A stretch of DNA of 63,471 nt from Thiorhodococcus minor (GCF_010820565.1 NZ_JAAIJQ010000033.1:1-63471), one strand, 5' to 3'. Shown: positions 7,839 to 17,196, counted from the stretch's first letter. The notes: a model not told the origin generated them from the sequence alone. Program-made: numbers and translations.

Positions 7839-9202
7839 GGCTGCTGCGGCGTCTCGTTCCGGCGACGCTGTTCGGCCGTGCGCTCCTGACGCTGATCGTC
7901 ACCTTCGGCGCCTTCGCTCTGGTCACCTCCTCGGCCCTCGTGTTCTATGCCCTGATCCCGGTGGCGCATCGCTCCGCGTCCGACCTGGCCAGCATCATGG
8001 TCCTCTCGGCGCGCACCTTGACCCAGCTGCCGCCCGACCTGCGCGACGAATACAGGAACCGGCTCGCGACGGAATACCAGATTCGCCTTGCCGAGGAGCG
8101 GCCTCTGGCGGATTCCCGGCGCTATTTCTTCCCTTATCTCAAGCGCGTCGAAGAGGCCCTTTCGCAGCGTCTGGCGCACAGGGTCGAGATCGTCACCAGC
8201 GTCGCCAACGGCGAGCGCTGGTTTTGGGCCGCCATTGGGGTTGGCGAGGAAACGCTCTGGACAGGCTTTCCGCGCAGCCGCATCGGCACACGGCCGTTGC
8301 AGGGCCTCGCGGTCGTCGTCTTGGTGGCTGTCTTTCTCATCATCGTGACCACGGTCATTTTGGCGGGGCGTGTGTCGCGTCCGCTGCGGCGTCTCGCCGA
8401 GGCGGCGGAGCAGGTTGCGCTCGGCTTCTCTCCCAATCAGCTGTCGGAGACCGGGCCGCGCGAGCTGGCGAATCTGGCCCGGCAGTTCAACGAGACCAGC
8501 CGCCAGATTCGCGAGCTGCTGGCGAACCGCACCATGCTGCTGGCTGGCATCTCGCACGACCTGAGAACACCGCTCACTCGCCTGCGGCTTGCGGTCGCCA
8601 TGCTTCCCCAGGGCACGTCGCCGGATCTGGTGGCCCGCCTGGAGCGTGACATCGACGAAATGGGCGCGCTCATCACGCAAGCCGTGGAGCTTGGCAAGAA
8701 CCTCGGCGCCGGACGGCGCGAGGTCGTCGATCTTCGCATCCTGGTCGAAGAGCTCATCGTCGGTCAGCCCCGTGTGATCTCGGAAGGCGGTCCGAGATGC
8801 CACTGCCGGGTGGATGCCCTCGCCGTAAGGCGGATCGTCGGTAACCTCTTGGAGAACTCCCTGAGGTATAGTCGGGACCTCGTCGAGGTCTATCTGGACT
8901 GCCAATCCAGTCGGCCGGTGATCTTCGTGCTCGACCGTGGCTCGGGCATTCCGGAGGGCGAGCTGGAGGCCGTGCTCCGGCCTTACTATCGGCTCGAGGG
9001 CTCGCGCAATCGCGCGACCGGCGGCACTGGGCTGGGTCTGGCGGTGGCCCATCAGCTGGCGCTGGCGAACCAGATCGAGCTCCGTCTGGGGCGTCGGCGA
9101 GGGGGCGGCACCATCGCGAGCGTGCGCCTGCCCAGTCAGTGCTGGGACAAGGATGCGACTGCCGCGCCCCGCAGAGTTGACGCTCGCGCTGGGGGTCCCT
9201 AA
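7835..9202 (+). CDS. envZ: EnvZ-type sensor histidine kinase
   Basis: Inner-membrane kinase partner of the upstream OmpR-type regulator, 455 residues, close to EnvZ length. A first membrane segment lies at about 15-42, a periplasmic domain follows, and a second membrane segment at about 155-177 leads into a HAMP linker. The phosphorylated histidine is H241 in GISHDLRTPLTRLR. The ATPase domain shows the N box (RIVGNLLENSLRYS), the DRGSGIP box and the GGTGLGLAVAHQL box. The start was chosen at the ATG overlapping the ompR stop, preceded by AGGAG. The periplasmic domain carries no obvious ligand signature. Confidence 0.88.
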   Translation: MRLLRRLVPATLFGRALLTLIVTFGAFALVTSSALVFYALIPVAHRSASDLASIMVLSARTLTQLPPDLRDEYRNRLATEYQIRLAEERPLADSRRYFFPYLKRVEEALSQRLAHRVEIVTSVANGERWFWAAIGVGEETLWTGFPRSRIGTRPLQGLAVVVLVAVFLIIVTTVILAGRVSRPLRRLAEAAEQVALGFSPNQLSETGPRELANLARQFNETSRQIRELLANRTMLLAGISHDLRTPLTRLRLAVAMLPQGTSPDLVARLERDIDEMGALITQAVELGKNLGAGRREVVDLRILVEELIVGQPRVISEGGPRCHCRVDALAVRRIVGNLLENSLRYSRDLVEVYLDCQSSRPVIFVLDRGSGIPEGELEAVLRPYYRLEGSRNRATGGTGLGLAVAHQLALANQIELRLGRRRGGGTIASVRLPSQCWDKDATAAPRRVDARAGGP

Positions 9203-9240
9203 ATTCGGGTCTCCGATTCAGACCACCGGAGCAATCAGCA

Positions 9241-9705
9241 ATGCTGCAAGCTGGCGATCGCGCCCCTGTCTTCTCTCTGCCGAACGCCGACATGGAGCGG
9301 GTCGATTTCGCGGAGCTGATCGGTCACCACAACACTGTGGTCTATTTCTATCCAAAGGACGACACGCCGGGCTGTACCATGGAGGCGCTCGACTTCACGG
9401 ACCTGCAAGGCGAGTTCGACGCGGCCGATACCGAGATCATCGGCATCAGCCGCGACAGCTGCAGCAGCCACGGCGCCTTCCGTGACAAGCTGGGACTGAG
9501 CTTCCATCTGCTCTCCGACACGGACGGCGAGGTGTGCGAGGCTTATGATGTGTGGCGCGAAAAAGAGGCGCATGGCGAGAGGCGGATGGGGATCGTGCGC
9601 TCGACCTTCGTCGTGGATCGGGAGGGGGTCATCCGTTACGCCCTCTATGGCGTCAAGCCGAAGGGCCATGCCGCGCAGGTCCTGCAGCTGGTCCGCGCGC
9701 TCTAG
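9241..9705 (+). CDS. bcp: Thioredoxin-dependent peroxiredoxin, Bcp/PrxQ family
   Basis: A cytoplasmic thiol peroxidase that reduces hydrogen peroxide and organic peroxides; 154 residues, the normal size. The peroxidatic cysteine is C45 in KDDTPGCTMEA. Most Bcp proteins carry a resolving cysteine five residues later; here that position is L50. Other cysteines (in RDSCSSH and GEVCEAY) might resolve, or the protein may act as a 1-Cys type. It follows the kinase by 38 bp and precedes a second kinase, but a functional link to signalling is not evident. Confidence 0.85.
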   Translation: MLQAGDRAPVFSLPNADMERVDFAELIGHHNTVVYFYPKDDTPGCTMEALDFTDLQGEFDAADTEIIGISRDSCSSHGAFRDKLGLSFHLLSDTDGEVCEAYDVWREKEAHGERRMGIVRSTFVVDREGVIRYALYGVKPKGHAAQVLQLVRAL

Positions 9706-9732
9706 CCGCACCTCGCCCCTGCGCTCTCACGC

Positions 9733-12165
9733 TTGAAGCTGCGCGCCTACATCCTCGTCTTCCTGCTGGTCTTCGGACTCATGCCGCTGATTCTGGCGGC
9801 GGTGATCAATCTGCCCTTGGTGCTTGATCGCACCTCGATGTTCTACCAGCGGGCATATCTGCAGAATCTCCGCGCCGATTTCCGCGACCTGGATCAGCAC
9901 CTGGCGAGCCGCCATGAGATGATTCGGCTGCTCTCCAAGCTGCCGGAGCCGGGACTCATCCTGGGCGAGCGTGGCGACGCGGATCAGATCGACGTGGCCC
10001 GTGCCCGTTATACCGCATGGATCAACCAGATCCTCGCCGACCAGCGCGATGTCATTCAGATCCTCTTCGTCGATCAGGGCGGTCAGGAGCGCTTCTGGCT
10101 GGCGCGCGACCCGGTCAGCCAGGAGTGGCGCCCCACGGCTCGGCCCCCGCAGCTTCCTGATCGGCGTTTCCTCGCGGTCGGCCTCGAGAGTCAGCCCAAG
10201 ACCGTCATGGTGAGCCGGATCCGGGTCGACCGTGGCGCGGGCGCCGAGGATCCGCGTCAGCTCATGACCTTGGATCTGGCGAGTCAGATCGGCGGCGATC
10301 AGGACGGCCATGCCAAGGGTGTCGTGGTGCTGACCATCGACGTGGGCGGTCTGGCCGATTTCTACCGCAATACCCTCTGGGTCAATCACGACGGGAGCTA
10401 TCTCCGGCCAGGGGAGCCGGCGAGCGGCGAGCCCGAGGCCTTCGAGGCCTTTCCCGGCCTCGAGGAGATCTTCGCCGAGGGGAAGCTCGCGCTCTGGAAG
10501 GGAAGTCAAGGGCGCCAAATGCTCTGGGTGCCGATGTTTCTCACCGAGGACGGCTTGCCGCTCTGGGTCGGCCGGCCGGTCGATCCCTCGCCTATCGACG
10601 CCTTCCGCGACGCGCTCATCGTCCGGGTGCTCTCCATCATTTTTCTGCTGGTGCTCTTCGTGATGGTGCTGGCGCGCTGGATCGCCGCGCGGCTGGAGCA
10701 CTTCGGTCAGGAGCTGACCGGCGGGATCGGTCAGATCCTGCGCGATGGCCGACCGCTGCGTTTCAGCTGGGGCGGTCCGCGCGAGATCCGCGAGCTCGGC
10801 GAGCAGCTGACCGCGCTCGCGGAGACGCATGCGGAGCACCTGCGCACGGCGCGCGCGCATACGCGCGAGCTGGAGAAATCGAACCGCTACAAGTCGGAGT
10901 TCCTCGCCAACGTCAGCCATGAGCTACGCACGCCGCTCAACTCCATCCTGCTGCTCTCGAAGATGTTGGGGGGCGAGAGCAGCGGCCTGACGCCAGCGCA
11001 GCGGCGCCAGGCCCAGGTGATTCACGAGGCGGGGCGGGATCTCAGGACCATGATCGACAACATCCTCGACATCTCGAGGATCGAGGCGGGTCACGTCAGC
11101 CTGTCGCTGGAGTGGGTCGAGCTCAAGCCCATGCTCGAGGAGCTGATGGAGCTGTTCTTGCCCATGCTGACGGACAAGCCGGTCGAGCTCAGCCTCAGCG
11201 TCAGCCCTCAGGCCAGGGGCCGGATCTTCAGCGATCGGGACAAGCTGCGCCAGATCCTCAAGAATTTCCTCGCCAACGCCATCAAGTTCACCGAGCGCGG
11301 TCAGGTCCACATCGGCGTCGCCGCGCGCGACGACAAGCGCTATCCGATCGTGCTGAGCGTCTCCGACACGGGCATCGGCATCCCCGCCGACAAGCAGGAG
11401 ATCATCTTCGAGGCCTTTCAGCAGGCGGACGGGTCCACGCGTCGCAGATATGGCGGAACCGGGCTCGGTCTCTCGATCAGTCGTGAGCTGGCCGGTCTGC
11501 TGGGCGGCTCCATCGAGGTCGAGAGCGCACCGGGGGCGGGCGCGCGCTTCTCACTGCTCCTGCCGCTTTCCGCCGACATCACGCAGACGGCGCGGCAGGC
11601 CGAGGCGGAGCCGAGCGCGGGCGACGTCGTCGGGGCGGACCAGGCTGCGGAGAGGATCGTGACGGAATCGCCCGTCGAGACGCGCATCGAAGCGGATTCC
11701 ACCTGGGTCCTGATCATCGAGCGTGACGTCAAGACGCTGGTTGCGCTGACCTCGGATCTGAGCGCGCTCGGGCTGCGGGTGCAGACCGCGGCGGATCTCG
11801 ATGAGGCTTTGGAGACCCTGGCCGAGGAGGGCGAGGGCTGCGAGCTGGTGCTCCTGGCGGCTCAGGTGTCCACCGAAATGACCTGTGATACGATCCGGGC
11901 CTTGAGCGAGAAGAGTCGGGAGCCCCACCCGGCGGTTGCCGTGATCGGCCCCGCGGCCAGCGAGAGCCAGATCGACGTCTTCCTCGACGTCGGCGCCCTG
12001 GCCTATCTTTCCAAGCCGATCGACCAGGAAAGGCTGAGTGCCCTGCTTGCGCGCGTCCTGAGTCGGCCGGTCGATCTGGAATCGCCGTCGTCGCCCTCGG
12101 ATCCTGAGGGTGCTGGAGTCTTAAGCAAGGTGGATGCCAATCGCCCAGAGGAGGAGACGACATGA
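9733..12165 (+). CDS. Membrane hybrid histidine kinase with periplasmic sensor and degenerate receiver
   Basis: An 810-residue sensor. Membrane segment 1 is at about 6-30. A large periplasmic region, probably a dCache-like fold, follows, then membrane segment 2 at about 295-318 and a HAMP linker. HisKA has H396 in FLANVSHELRTPLNS, and the ATPase has LKNFLANAIKFT, SDTGIGIP and GGTGLGLSISREL. The C-terminal domain (about 655-785) folds like a receiver and keeps an acidic IIERD segment and the SKP lysine. The phosphoacceptor position is alanine (A709 in LVLLAAQVS), so it is probably a pseudo-receiver. The start is a TTG at 9733; no better ATG lies near. It overlaps the next gene by ATGA, so the partner regulator is almost certainly that receiver-PAS protein. 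Confidence 0.82.
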   Translation: MKLRAYILVFLLVFGLMPLILAAVINLPLVLDRTSMFYQRAYLQNLRADFRDLDQHLASRHEMIRLLSKLPEPGLILGERGDADQIDVARARYTAWINQILADQRDVIQILFVDQGGQERFWLARDPVSQEWRPTARPPQLPDRRFLAVGLESQPKTVMVSRIRVDRGAGAEDPRQLMTLDLASQIGGDQDGHAKGVVVLTIDVGGLADFYRNTLWVNHDGSYLRPGEPASGEPEAFEAFPGLEEIFAEGKLALWKGSQGRQMLWVPMFLTEDGLPLWVGRPVDPSPIDAFRDALIVRVLSIIFLLVLFVMVLARWIAARLEHFGQELTGGIGQILRDGRPLRFSWGGPREIRELGEQLTALAETHAEHLRTARAHTRELEKSNRYKSEFLANVSHELRTPLNSILLLSKMLGGESSGLTPAQRRQAQVIHEAGRDLRTMIDNILDISRIEAGHVSLSLEWVELKPMLEELMELFLPMLTDKPVELSLSVSPQARGRIFSDRDKLRQILKNFLANAIKFTERGQVHIGVAARDDKRYPIVLSVSDTGIGIPADKQEIIFEAFQQADGSTRRRYGGTGLGLSISRELAGLLGGSIEVESAPGAGARFSLLLPLSADITQTARQAEAEPSAGDVVGADQAAERIVTESPVETRIEADSTWVLIIERDVKTLVALTSDLSALGLRVQTAADLDEALETLAEEGEGCELVLLAAQVSTEMTCDTIRALSEKSREPHPAVAVIGPAASESQIDVFLDVGALAYLSKPIDQERLSALLARVLSRPVDLESPSSPSDPEGAGVLSKVDANRPEEETT

Positions 12166-13043
12166 CTCGCTATGCCGGGTTCAAGCTCCTGATCGTCGAT
12201 GATCACGCGCACAACCTCTTCACCCTGCGCACCCTGATCGAGGCGCACATGGACGTCACCGTGCTCGAGGCACATTCCGGGCAGGAGGCGATCGATTGCA
12301 CCCATCAGCATCCGGACGTGGATCTGATCATCCTCGATGTGCAGATGCCGGAGATGGATGGCTTTCAGACCGCGTCGCTGCTCAAGATGCGCAAGCGCAC
12401 GCGCGACATTCCCATCATCTTCCTCACGGCGGCCTTCAAGTCGGAGGAGTTCCAGCAGCAGGGCTTCGCGGTCGGGGCCGCCGACTATCTGCTCAAGCCG
12501 ATCGAGGACAATCAGCTGATCAACAAGATCAGCACCTATTTCAGGCTGATCGAAAAGGAGCGAGAGCTCAATCGCACCCTGGAGCAGAAGGTGGCCGAGC
12601 GGACCCTGGAGCTCGCCGAGGCACGCCAATATCTCGAGAACATACTCACCTACATGGGCGAGGCCCTGTTGGTGCTGGAGCCGGATGGCACCATCAAGCT
12701 GACCAATCCGGCGGCGCGTCAGATGCTTGGCTACAGCGCCGAGGAGCTGACGGGCATGTCGATCGGAGATGTCTTCGAGGAAGAGGGCGATGCGGAGGCT
12801 GGAGCCTTCATGGGCACTTGGCTTGAGGCCTTGATTCGCACTGGGGCGCTCAGCAAGATCGAGGCGCGCTTCATCGCGAGCGACGGGCGCCGGGTGCCGA
12901 TCCTCTTCTCGCGAACGGCGGTGAAAGACAGCGCCGGCCATATCAGCGACATCATCTGCATCGCCAAGAACATGACAGGGTACGTCCGAGTCGAAAAAGA
13001 GGCGGACCCGACAAGGCATCGGGCCGCGCGTGAGGTCAATTAG
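12162..13043 (+). CDS. Receiver-PAS response regulator
   Basis: A cytoplasmic protein of 293 residues. The N-terminal receiver has D13-D14, phosphoacceptor D59 in LIILDVQMPEMDG, and a KP lysine. A helical linker of coiled-coil character (about 130-160) leads to a PAS domain (about 163-285; LVLEPDGTIKLTNPAARQMLGYS). There is no output domain for DNA binding, cyclic-di-GMP or kinase activity, so it likely passes the signal by protein contact. Its start overlaps the upstream hybrid kinase stop (ATGA), so the two act as a pair. The kinase's own receiver lacks its aspartate, which makes this protein the likely phosphate acceptor. Confidence 0.82.
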   Translation: MTRYAGFKLLIVDDHAHNLFTLRTLIEAHMDVTVLEAHSGQEAIDCTHQHPDVDLIILDVQMPEMDGFQTASLLKMRKRTRDIPIIFLTAAFKSEEFQQQGFAVGAADYLLKPIEDNQLINKISTYFRLIEKERELNRTLEQKVAERTLELAEARQYLENILTYMGEALLVLEPDGTIKLTNPAARQMLGYSAEELTGMSIGDVFEEEGDAEAGAFMGTWLEALIRTGALSKIEARFIASDGRRVPILFSRTAVKDSAGHISDIICIAKNMTGYVRVEKEADPTRHRAAREVN

Positions 13044-13054
13044 GAGGATGTATG

Positions 13055-13390
13055 ATGGCCGAGCCAGCAAACCCTGAGTCTTTGGGGGCGGAGGATACGG
13101 CGCTGACCGCCAACGCCCTCAAGGCGATGGCGCATCCGTTGCGCTGGAAGATTCTCTGCTCGCTGGGCGATACCGAGCTCTCCGTCGGCGAGATCGTCGA
13201 GCGCACGGGCACTTCGCAAAGCAACATCTCGCAGCATCTCGAGCAGCTGCGGAACAAGAACATCGTGGTCGCGCGCAAGGAGGCCAATCGCATCTACTAT
13301 CGGATCCGCAACGGGCAGCTCTTGGATCTGATCGGCATCATGCGCGAGGTGCTTTGTCCCGCGAACCTGGACGATCGTCCGCCTCAATAA
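13055..13390 (+). CDS. ArsR-family transcriptional repressor
   Basis: A winged-helix DNA-binding protein of 111 residues. The helix-turn-helix region reads LSVGEIVERTGTSQSNISQH, and the HPLRWKIL segment before it is typical of the ArsR/SmtB family. The usual metal-binding CxCxxC motif is absent from the recognition helix; only two isolated cysteines remain, so the inducer is probably not arsenite or a classic metal. AGGAGG at 13042-13047 fits the ATG at 13055 best; another ATG at 13052 is adjacent. It begins 11 bp after the receiver-PAS gene and may belong to the same transcript. Confidence 0.8.
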   Translation: MAEPANPESLGAEDTALTANALKAMAHPLRWKILCSLGDTELSVGEIVERTGTSQSNISQHLEQLRNKNIVVARKEANRIYYRIRNGQLLDLIGIMREVLCPANLDDRPPQ

Positions 13391-13422
13391 CCCCCTCTCG
13401 ATCGCGCCCGCCGCTGACTTGT

Positions 13423-13440
13423 GGCGGTGCGCCGCCTTTC
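13423..13440 (+). terminator. Possible weak terminator after the arsR-type gene
   Basis: GGCGG-TGCG-CCGCC followed by TTTC. The stem is short and the T-run is only three bases. Confidence 0.3.
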
Positions 13441-13477
13441 CCATAATGGCGGCCCATCTTCGTCACGGACAGCCGCC

Positions 13478-14341
13478 ATGCTTGAGCCCCGTCACTGGTT
13501 CACCGAGATCGCCGGCGATGCCGGCAGCGCATTCTCGCTGCGTCTCCGCGAGAAGCTCCATGAGGAGCAGACCCCCTATCAGCTGATCGAGGTCTATGCG
13601 ACCGAGGGCTTCGGGAATCTCATGGTGATCGACGGCTGCACCATGCTGTCGACCCGCGACAATTTTCTCTACCACGAGATGATGTCGCATCCGGCGCTCT
13701 TCACTCATCAGGCGCCCAAGCGTGTCTGCATCATCGGCGGCGGCGATTGCGGCACCCTGAAGGAGGTGCTCAAGCATGCGAGTGTCGAGTCCGCGACTCA
13801 GATCGATATCGACGAGGCCGTGACCAGGCTTGCCGAGCGCTACTTTCCCGAGCTGACCAGCTCCAACTCAGACGCGCGCGCCCAGCTGCGCTTCGAGGAC
13901 GGCATTCGCTGGATCCAGCAGGCCGAGGCCGGGAGTCTGGACCTCATCATCGTCGACAGCACGGACCCCGTCGGTCCAGCCGAAGGGCTCTTCACCAAGG
14001 ATTTCTACGCCGATTGCTGGCGCGCCTTGGATGCCGGGGGGATCCTAGTCCAACAGAGCGAATCGCCGCTCTATCACATGCAGATCCTCAACGACATGCA
14101 TGGCGCGATGCGTGCCGCCGGCTTCGCGGCATCGCGCACGCTGTTCTTCCCGCAGGCCATCTACCCCTCGGGCTGGTGGAGCGCCACCATGGCGGGCAAG
14201 GAGACCGACCTCGCGCGCTTTCGAGCCGAGGATGCGGAGCGCAAGGCCTTCGAGACGCAGTATTACAACGTCGAGATCCATCGTGCGGCGCTCGCCCAGC
14301 CGGAGTTCTTTCGACACGGGCTCGCAGGGTCTCCAGACTGA
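13478..14341 (+). CDS. speE: Spermidine synthase (polyamine aminopropyltransferase)
   Basis: Transfers the aminopropyl group of decarboxylated S-adenosylmethionine to putrescine; cytoplasmic, 287 residues. Diagnostic parts are the N-terminal HWFTEIAG, the YHEMMSHP segment, the cofactor-binding CIIGGGDCGTLKEV (the usual GGGDGG has Cys at the fifth position here), and the catalytic-aspartate segment IIVDSTDPVGPAEGLF. The ATG at 13478 gives the usual N terminus; an upstream in-frame extension lacks family similarity. No speD lies beside it. It is convergent with the ammonium-transport operon. Confidence 0.92.
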   Translation: MLEPRHWFTEIAGDAGSAFSLRLREKLHEEQTPYQLIEVYATEGFGNLMVIDGCTMLSTRDNFLYHEMMSHPALFTHQAPKRVCIIGGGDCGTLKEVLKHASVESATQIDIDEAVTRLAERYFPELTSSNSDARAQLRFEDGIRWIQQAEAGSLDLIIVDSTDPVGPAEGLFTKDFYADCWRALDAGGILVQQSESPLYHMQILNDMHGAMRAAGFAASRTLFFPQAIYPSGWWSATMAGKETDLARFRAEDAERKAFETQYYNVEIHRAALAQPEFFRHGLAGSPD

Positions 14342-14385
14342 CGATGCGGGCCGTCGCTGGCCCTCGGCGCTTTTCCTGCGCGCAC

Positions 14386-14411
14386 AAAAAAGGGGGCCTC
14401 ATGGGGCCCCC
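14386..14411 (-). terminator. Rho-independent terminator of the torF-glnK-amt operon
   Basis: Read on the minus strand, GGGGGCC-CCATGA-GGCCCCC is followed by TTTTTT. It lies about 130 bp beyond the amt stop and is correctly oriented for the leftward operon. Confidence 0.75.
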
Positions 14412-14540
14412 AATCGATTCACAAGATGCAAAGCATGAATCAGGGCGGGGAGCGGTGAGCCTGAGCCACCGCTCGCCCGGTTGGCGCTCTTGGGCGCGTC
14501 AGTCAGTCAGTGATGCATGCGGAGCTCTCGACGCGATCGC

Positions 14541-15794
14541 CTAGATCGCCCCGCGCGAGCCCACGAACTCCGGATAGGCCTCGAGTCCGCACTCGCCGAT
14601 GTCGACGCCTTCGTACTCCTCTTCCTCGCCGACGCGGATGCCCACCGTCAGTCTCAGGAGGAGCCAGACGACGAAGGACGTCACGAACACCCAGCCGAGG
14701 ATGGCCCCGAGCCCGATGGCCTGAGGTGCGAACCCAGCATCCGTATTGGTGATGGGCACGGCCATCAGGCCCCACATGCCGACGATGCCGTGTACCGAGA
14801 TGGCGCCGACGGGGTCGTCGATGCGCAGCTTGTCCAGCGTCACGATGGCGAAGACCACCAGCACGCCGCCGACGGCGCCGATCAGGGTCGCCATTGCGGG
14901 AGATGGCGTCAGGGGCTCGGCCGTGATGGCGACCAGGCCGGCCAGTGCGCCGTTCAGCGCCATGGTCAGATCCGCCTTGCCGAAGAGCATGCGTGCGGTG
15001 ACGAGGCCGAGCACGGTGCCGCCCGCGGCCGCCATGTTGGTGTTGACGAAGATGGCCGCGACGGCATTGGTGTTCTCGAGCCCGGTCAGCGCGAGCTGCG
15101 AGCCGCCATTGAAGCCGAACCAGCCGAGCCAGAGGACGAAGGTACCCAGGGTCGCCAGCGGCAGGTTGGCGCCCGGAATGGCGTTGATGGAGCCGTCCTT
15201 GCCGTACTTGCCCTTGCGCGGACCGAGCAGCAGCACGCCCGCCAAGGCGGCGGTGGCGCCGCAGAGGTGAACGACGCCGGATCCGGCGAAGTCATTGAAG
15301 CCGAGCTCCTGCAGCCAGCCGCCGCCCCATTTCCAGTAGCCCTGCACCGGATAGATGAAGGCCGTCAGGACGACGGCGAAGAGCAGGAAGGACCAGAGCT
15401 TCATGCGCTCCGCGACGGCGCCGGAGACGATGGACATGGCCGTCGCGACGAAGACGACCTGGAAGAAGAAGTCCGACATCAGGGCGTGGTTGAGGCCTTC
15501 CTCCACGATTTTGGACTCGCTGTGATCGCCGCCGAACATGAAGGCGAAGGAGATGTCTGGGACGAAGCCGTTGCCGCCGGCCGGGTACATGATGCCGTAG
15601 CCGACGATCATGTACATGATGCAGGCCACGGAGAAGAGCGCGATGTTCTTGGTGAGGATCTCGGCGGTGTTCTTGGCCCGGACCAGTCCGGCCTCGAGCA
15701 TGGCGAAGCCCGCCGCCATCCACATGACGAGTGCGCCCGTCATGAGGAAGTAGAAGGTGTCGAGCGCATAGGTGAGCTGCGTGGTGGCTTCCAC
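14541..15794 (-). CDS. amt: Ammonium transporter, Amt family (second copy)
   Basis: An inner-membrane ammonium channel of 417 residues with about 11 hydrophobic helices. Family landmarks are AGFAMLEAGLVRAKN near the N terminus, the DFAGSGVVHLCGATAAL segment, and GAISVHGIVGMWG with the second pore histidine. The first pore position differs from AmtB: the local sequence reads YPVQGYWKWGGGW where AmtB has AHWVWGGGW, so one of the usual twin histidines is missing. It starts at a GTG with GGAGG nine bases upstream. It follows amtB by about 90 bp on the same strand and shares its operon. The altered pore suggests different transport or sensing behaviour. Confidence 0.88.
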   Translation of the reverse strand: MEATTQLTYALDTFYFLMTGALVMWMAAGFAMLEAGLVRAKNTAEILTKNIALFSVACIMYMIVGYGIMYPAGGNGFVPDISFAFMFGGDHSESKIVEEGLNHALMSDFFFQVVFVATAMSIVSGAVAERMKLWSFLLFAVVLTAFIYPVQGYWKWGGGWLQELGFNDFAGSGVVHLCGATAALAGVLLLGPRKGKYGKDGSINAIPGANLPLATLGTFVLWLGWFGFNGGSQLALTGLENTNAVAAIFVNTNMAAAGGTVLGLVTARMLFGKADLTMALNGALAGLVAITAEPLTPSPAMATLIGAVGGVLVVFAIVTLDKLRIDDPVGAISVHGIVGMWGLMAVPITNTDAGFAPQAIGLGAILGWVFVTSFVVWLLLRLTVGIRVGEEEEYEGVDIGECGLEAYPEFVGSRGAI

Positions 15795-15885
15795 GAATGT
15801 CGCCTCCGTATGGGATTCGTGGGCCGCGGCCGCGGCCCGGGGACAGGAAGATGGCGGCCGGGGGAGGCCGGCCGCCGTGCGGGCC

Positions 15886-17196
15886 TTAGAGGATGTAGCC
15901 GCGCTCGTCGTGCTGGGAGATGTCCAGACCTTCGGTCTCCTGCTCCTCGGTGACGCGCAGGCCGATGGTGGCCTTGAGGATCAGCAGGATGAGGAGGCTG
16001 ACGACACCGCCGTAGACGAGGGTCGCGATCACGGACAGGAACTGGATCCAGACCTGACTCGCGATAGTCATCCCCTCGGCGAGTCCGGCGCCGCCGAGGC
16101 TGGCGTCGGCGAACACGCCGGTCAGGATGGCGCCGACGATGCCGGCAATGCCATGCACGCCCCAGACGTCCAGGGAGTCGTCATAGCCGAGCCAATGCTT
16201 GACCTTGGTCGAGGCGATGAAGGCGAAGAGCGCGCCAGCGAAGCCGATGGCGATGGCGCCCATGGGGCCTGCCGTGCCAGAGGCCGGGGTGATGGCGACC
16301 AGGCCGGCGACCGCGCCCGTGGCGATGCCTAGAACGGACGGCTTGCCGTGGTTGATCCACTCCGCGAACATCCAGGTCAGGGCCGCCGCGGCGGTCGCGA
16401 GCTGGGTGACGGCCATGGCCATACCTGCCGTGCCGTCGGCGGCAAGCTCAGAGCCGGCGTTGAAGCCGAACCAGCCGACCCACAGCATGGATGCGCCCAT
16501 CACTGTCAGGCCAAGGTTGTGCGGAGGCATGGCGGTGGTCGGGTAGCCCTTACGCTTGCCGAGGACCAAGGCCGCCATGAGCGCGGCGACACCCGCATTG
16601 ATGTGCACCACGGTGCCGCCGGCGAAGTCCAGCGCGCCCATCTCGCCGATCCAGCCGCCGCCCCAGACCCAGTGGGCGATGGGGGCATAAACCAGGGTGA
16701 CCCACAGCGCCATGAAGATCAGCATGGCGGAGAACTTCATGCGCTCGGCGAAGGCGCCGACCATGAGGGCGGGGGTGATGACGGCGAAGGTCATCTGGAA
16801 GGTCATGAAGACGGTCTCCGGGATGGTCCCGGACATGGCATCGACGGTGACGCCGGACAGGAAGAGCTTCTCGACCCCTCCGATCCAGTCATTCATGGCG
16901 CCGCCGTCGGTGAAGGCGAAGCTGTAGGCGTAGACGGCCCAGAGGATGCTCATCATGCAGGTGATGGCAAAGCACTGCATAAGCACGGAGAGGACGTTCT
17001 TGGAGCGGACCAGGCCGGCGTAGAAGAGCGACAGGCCGGGGATGGTCATGAAGAGCACCAGGGCAGTCGCGGTCAGCATCCAGGCCGTGTCGCCGGAGTT
17101 GAGCGCGTCCTCTTGCGCCGAGGCGAGCACCGGCAGGCCGAGCAGCGAAACCGCGAGCAGCGGTTTCAACAGGTTTAGAGTGCGGATGGATTTCAC
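15886..17196 (-). CDS. amtB: Ammonium channel AmtB
   Basis: The classic AmtB trimeric ammonium channel of the inner membrane, 436 residues including a cleavable signal peptide (LPVLASAQE). Eleven membrane helices are visible. Both pore histidines are present, in APIAHWVWGGG and DVWGVHGIAG. The C-terminal cytoplasmic tail (EEQETEGLDISQHDERGY) is the GlnK-docking region. It begins 21 bp after glnK with a GGGAGAAG ribosome site, the standard glnK-amtB pairing, so GlnK is expected to gate it according to nitrogen status. Confidence 0.95.
   Translation of the reverse strand: MKSIRTLNLLKPLLAVSLLGLPVLASAQEDALNSGDTAWMLTATALVLFMTIPGLSLFYAGLVRSKNVLSVLMQCFAITCMMSILWAVYAYSFAFTDGGAMNDWIGGVEKLFLSGVTVDAMSGTIPETVFMTFQMTFAVITPALMVGAFAERMKFSAMLIFMALWVTLVYAPIAHWVWGGGWIGEMGALDFAGGTVVHINAGVAALMAALVLGKRKGYPTTAMPPHNLGLTVMGASMLWVGWFGFNAGSELAADGTAGMAMAVTQLATAAAALTWMFAEWINHGKPSVLGIATGAVAGLVAITPASGTAGPMGAIAIGFAGALFAFIASTKVKHWLGYDDSLDVWGVHGIAGIVGAILTGVFADASLGGAGLAEGMTIASQVWIQFLSVIATLVYGGVVSLLILLILKATIGLRVTEEQETEGLDISQHDERGYIL

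Noticed and set aside
14517-15953. Long plus-strand frame (478 codons) across the second amt gene
   Set aside because: It is antisense to a clear ammonium transporter and is a low-complexity shadow of GC-rich third positions.
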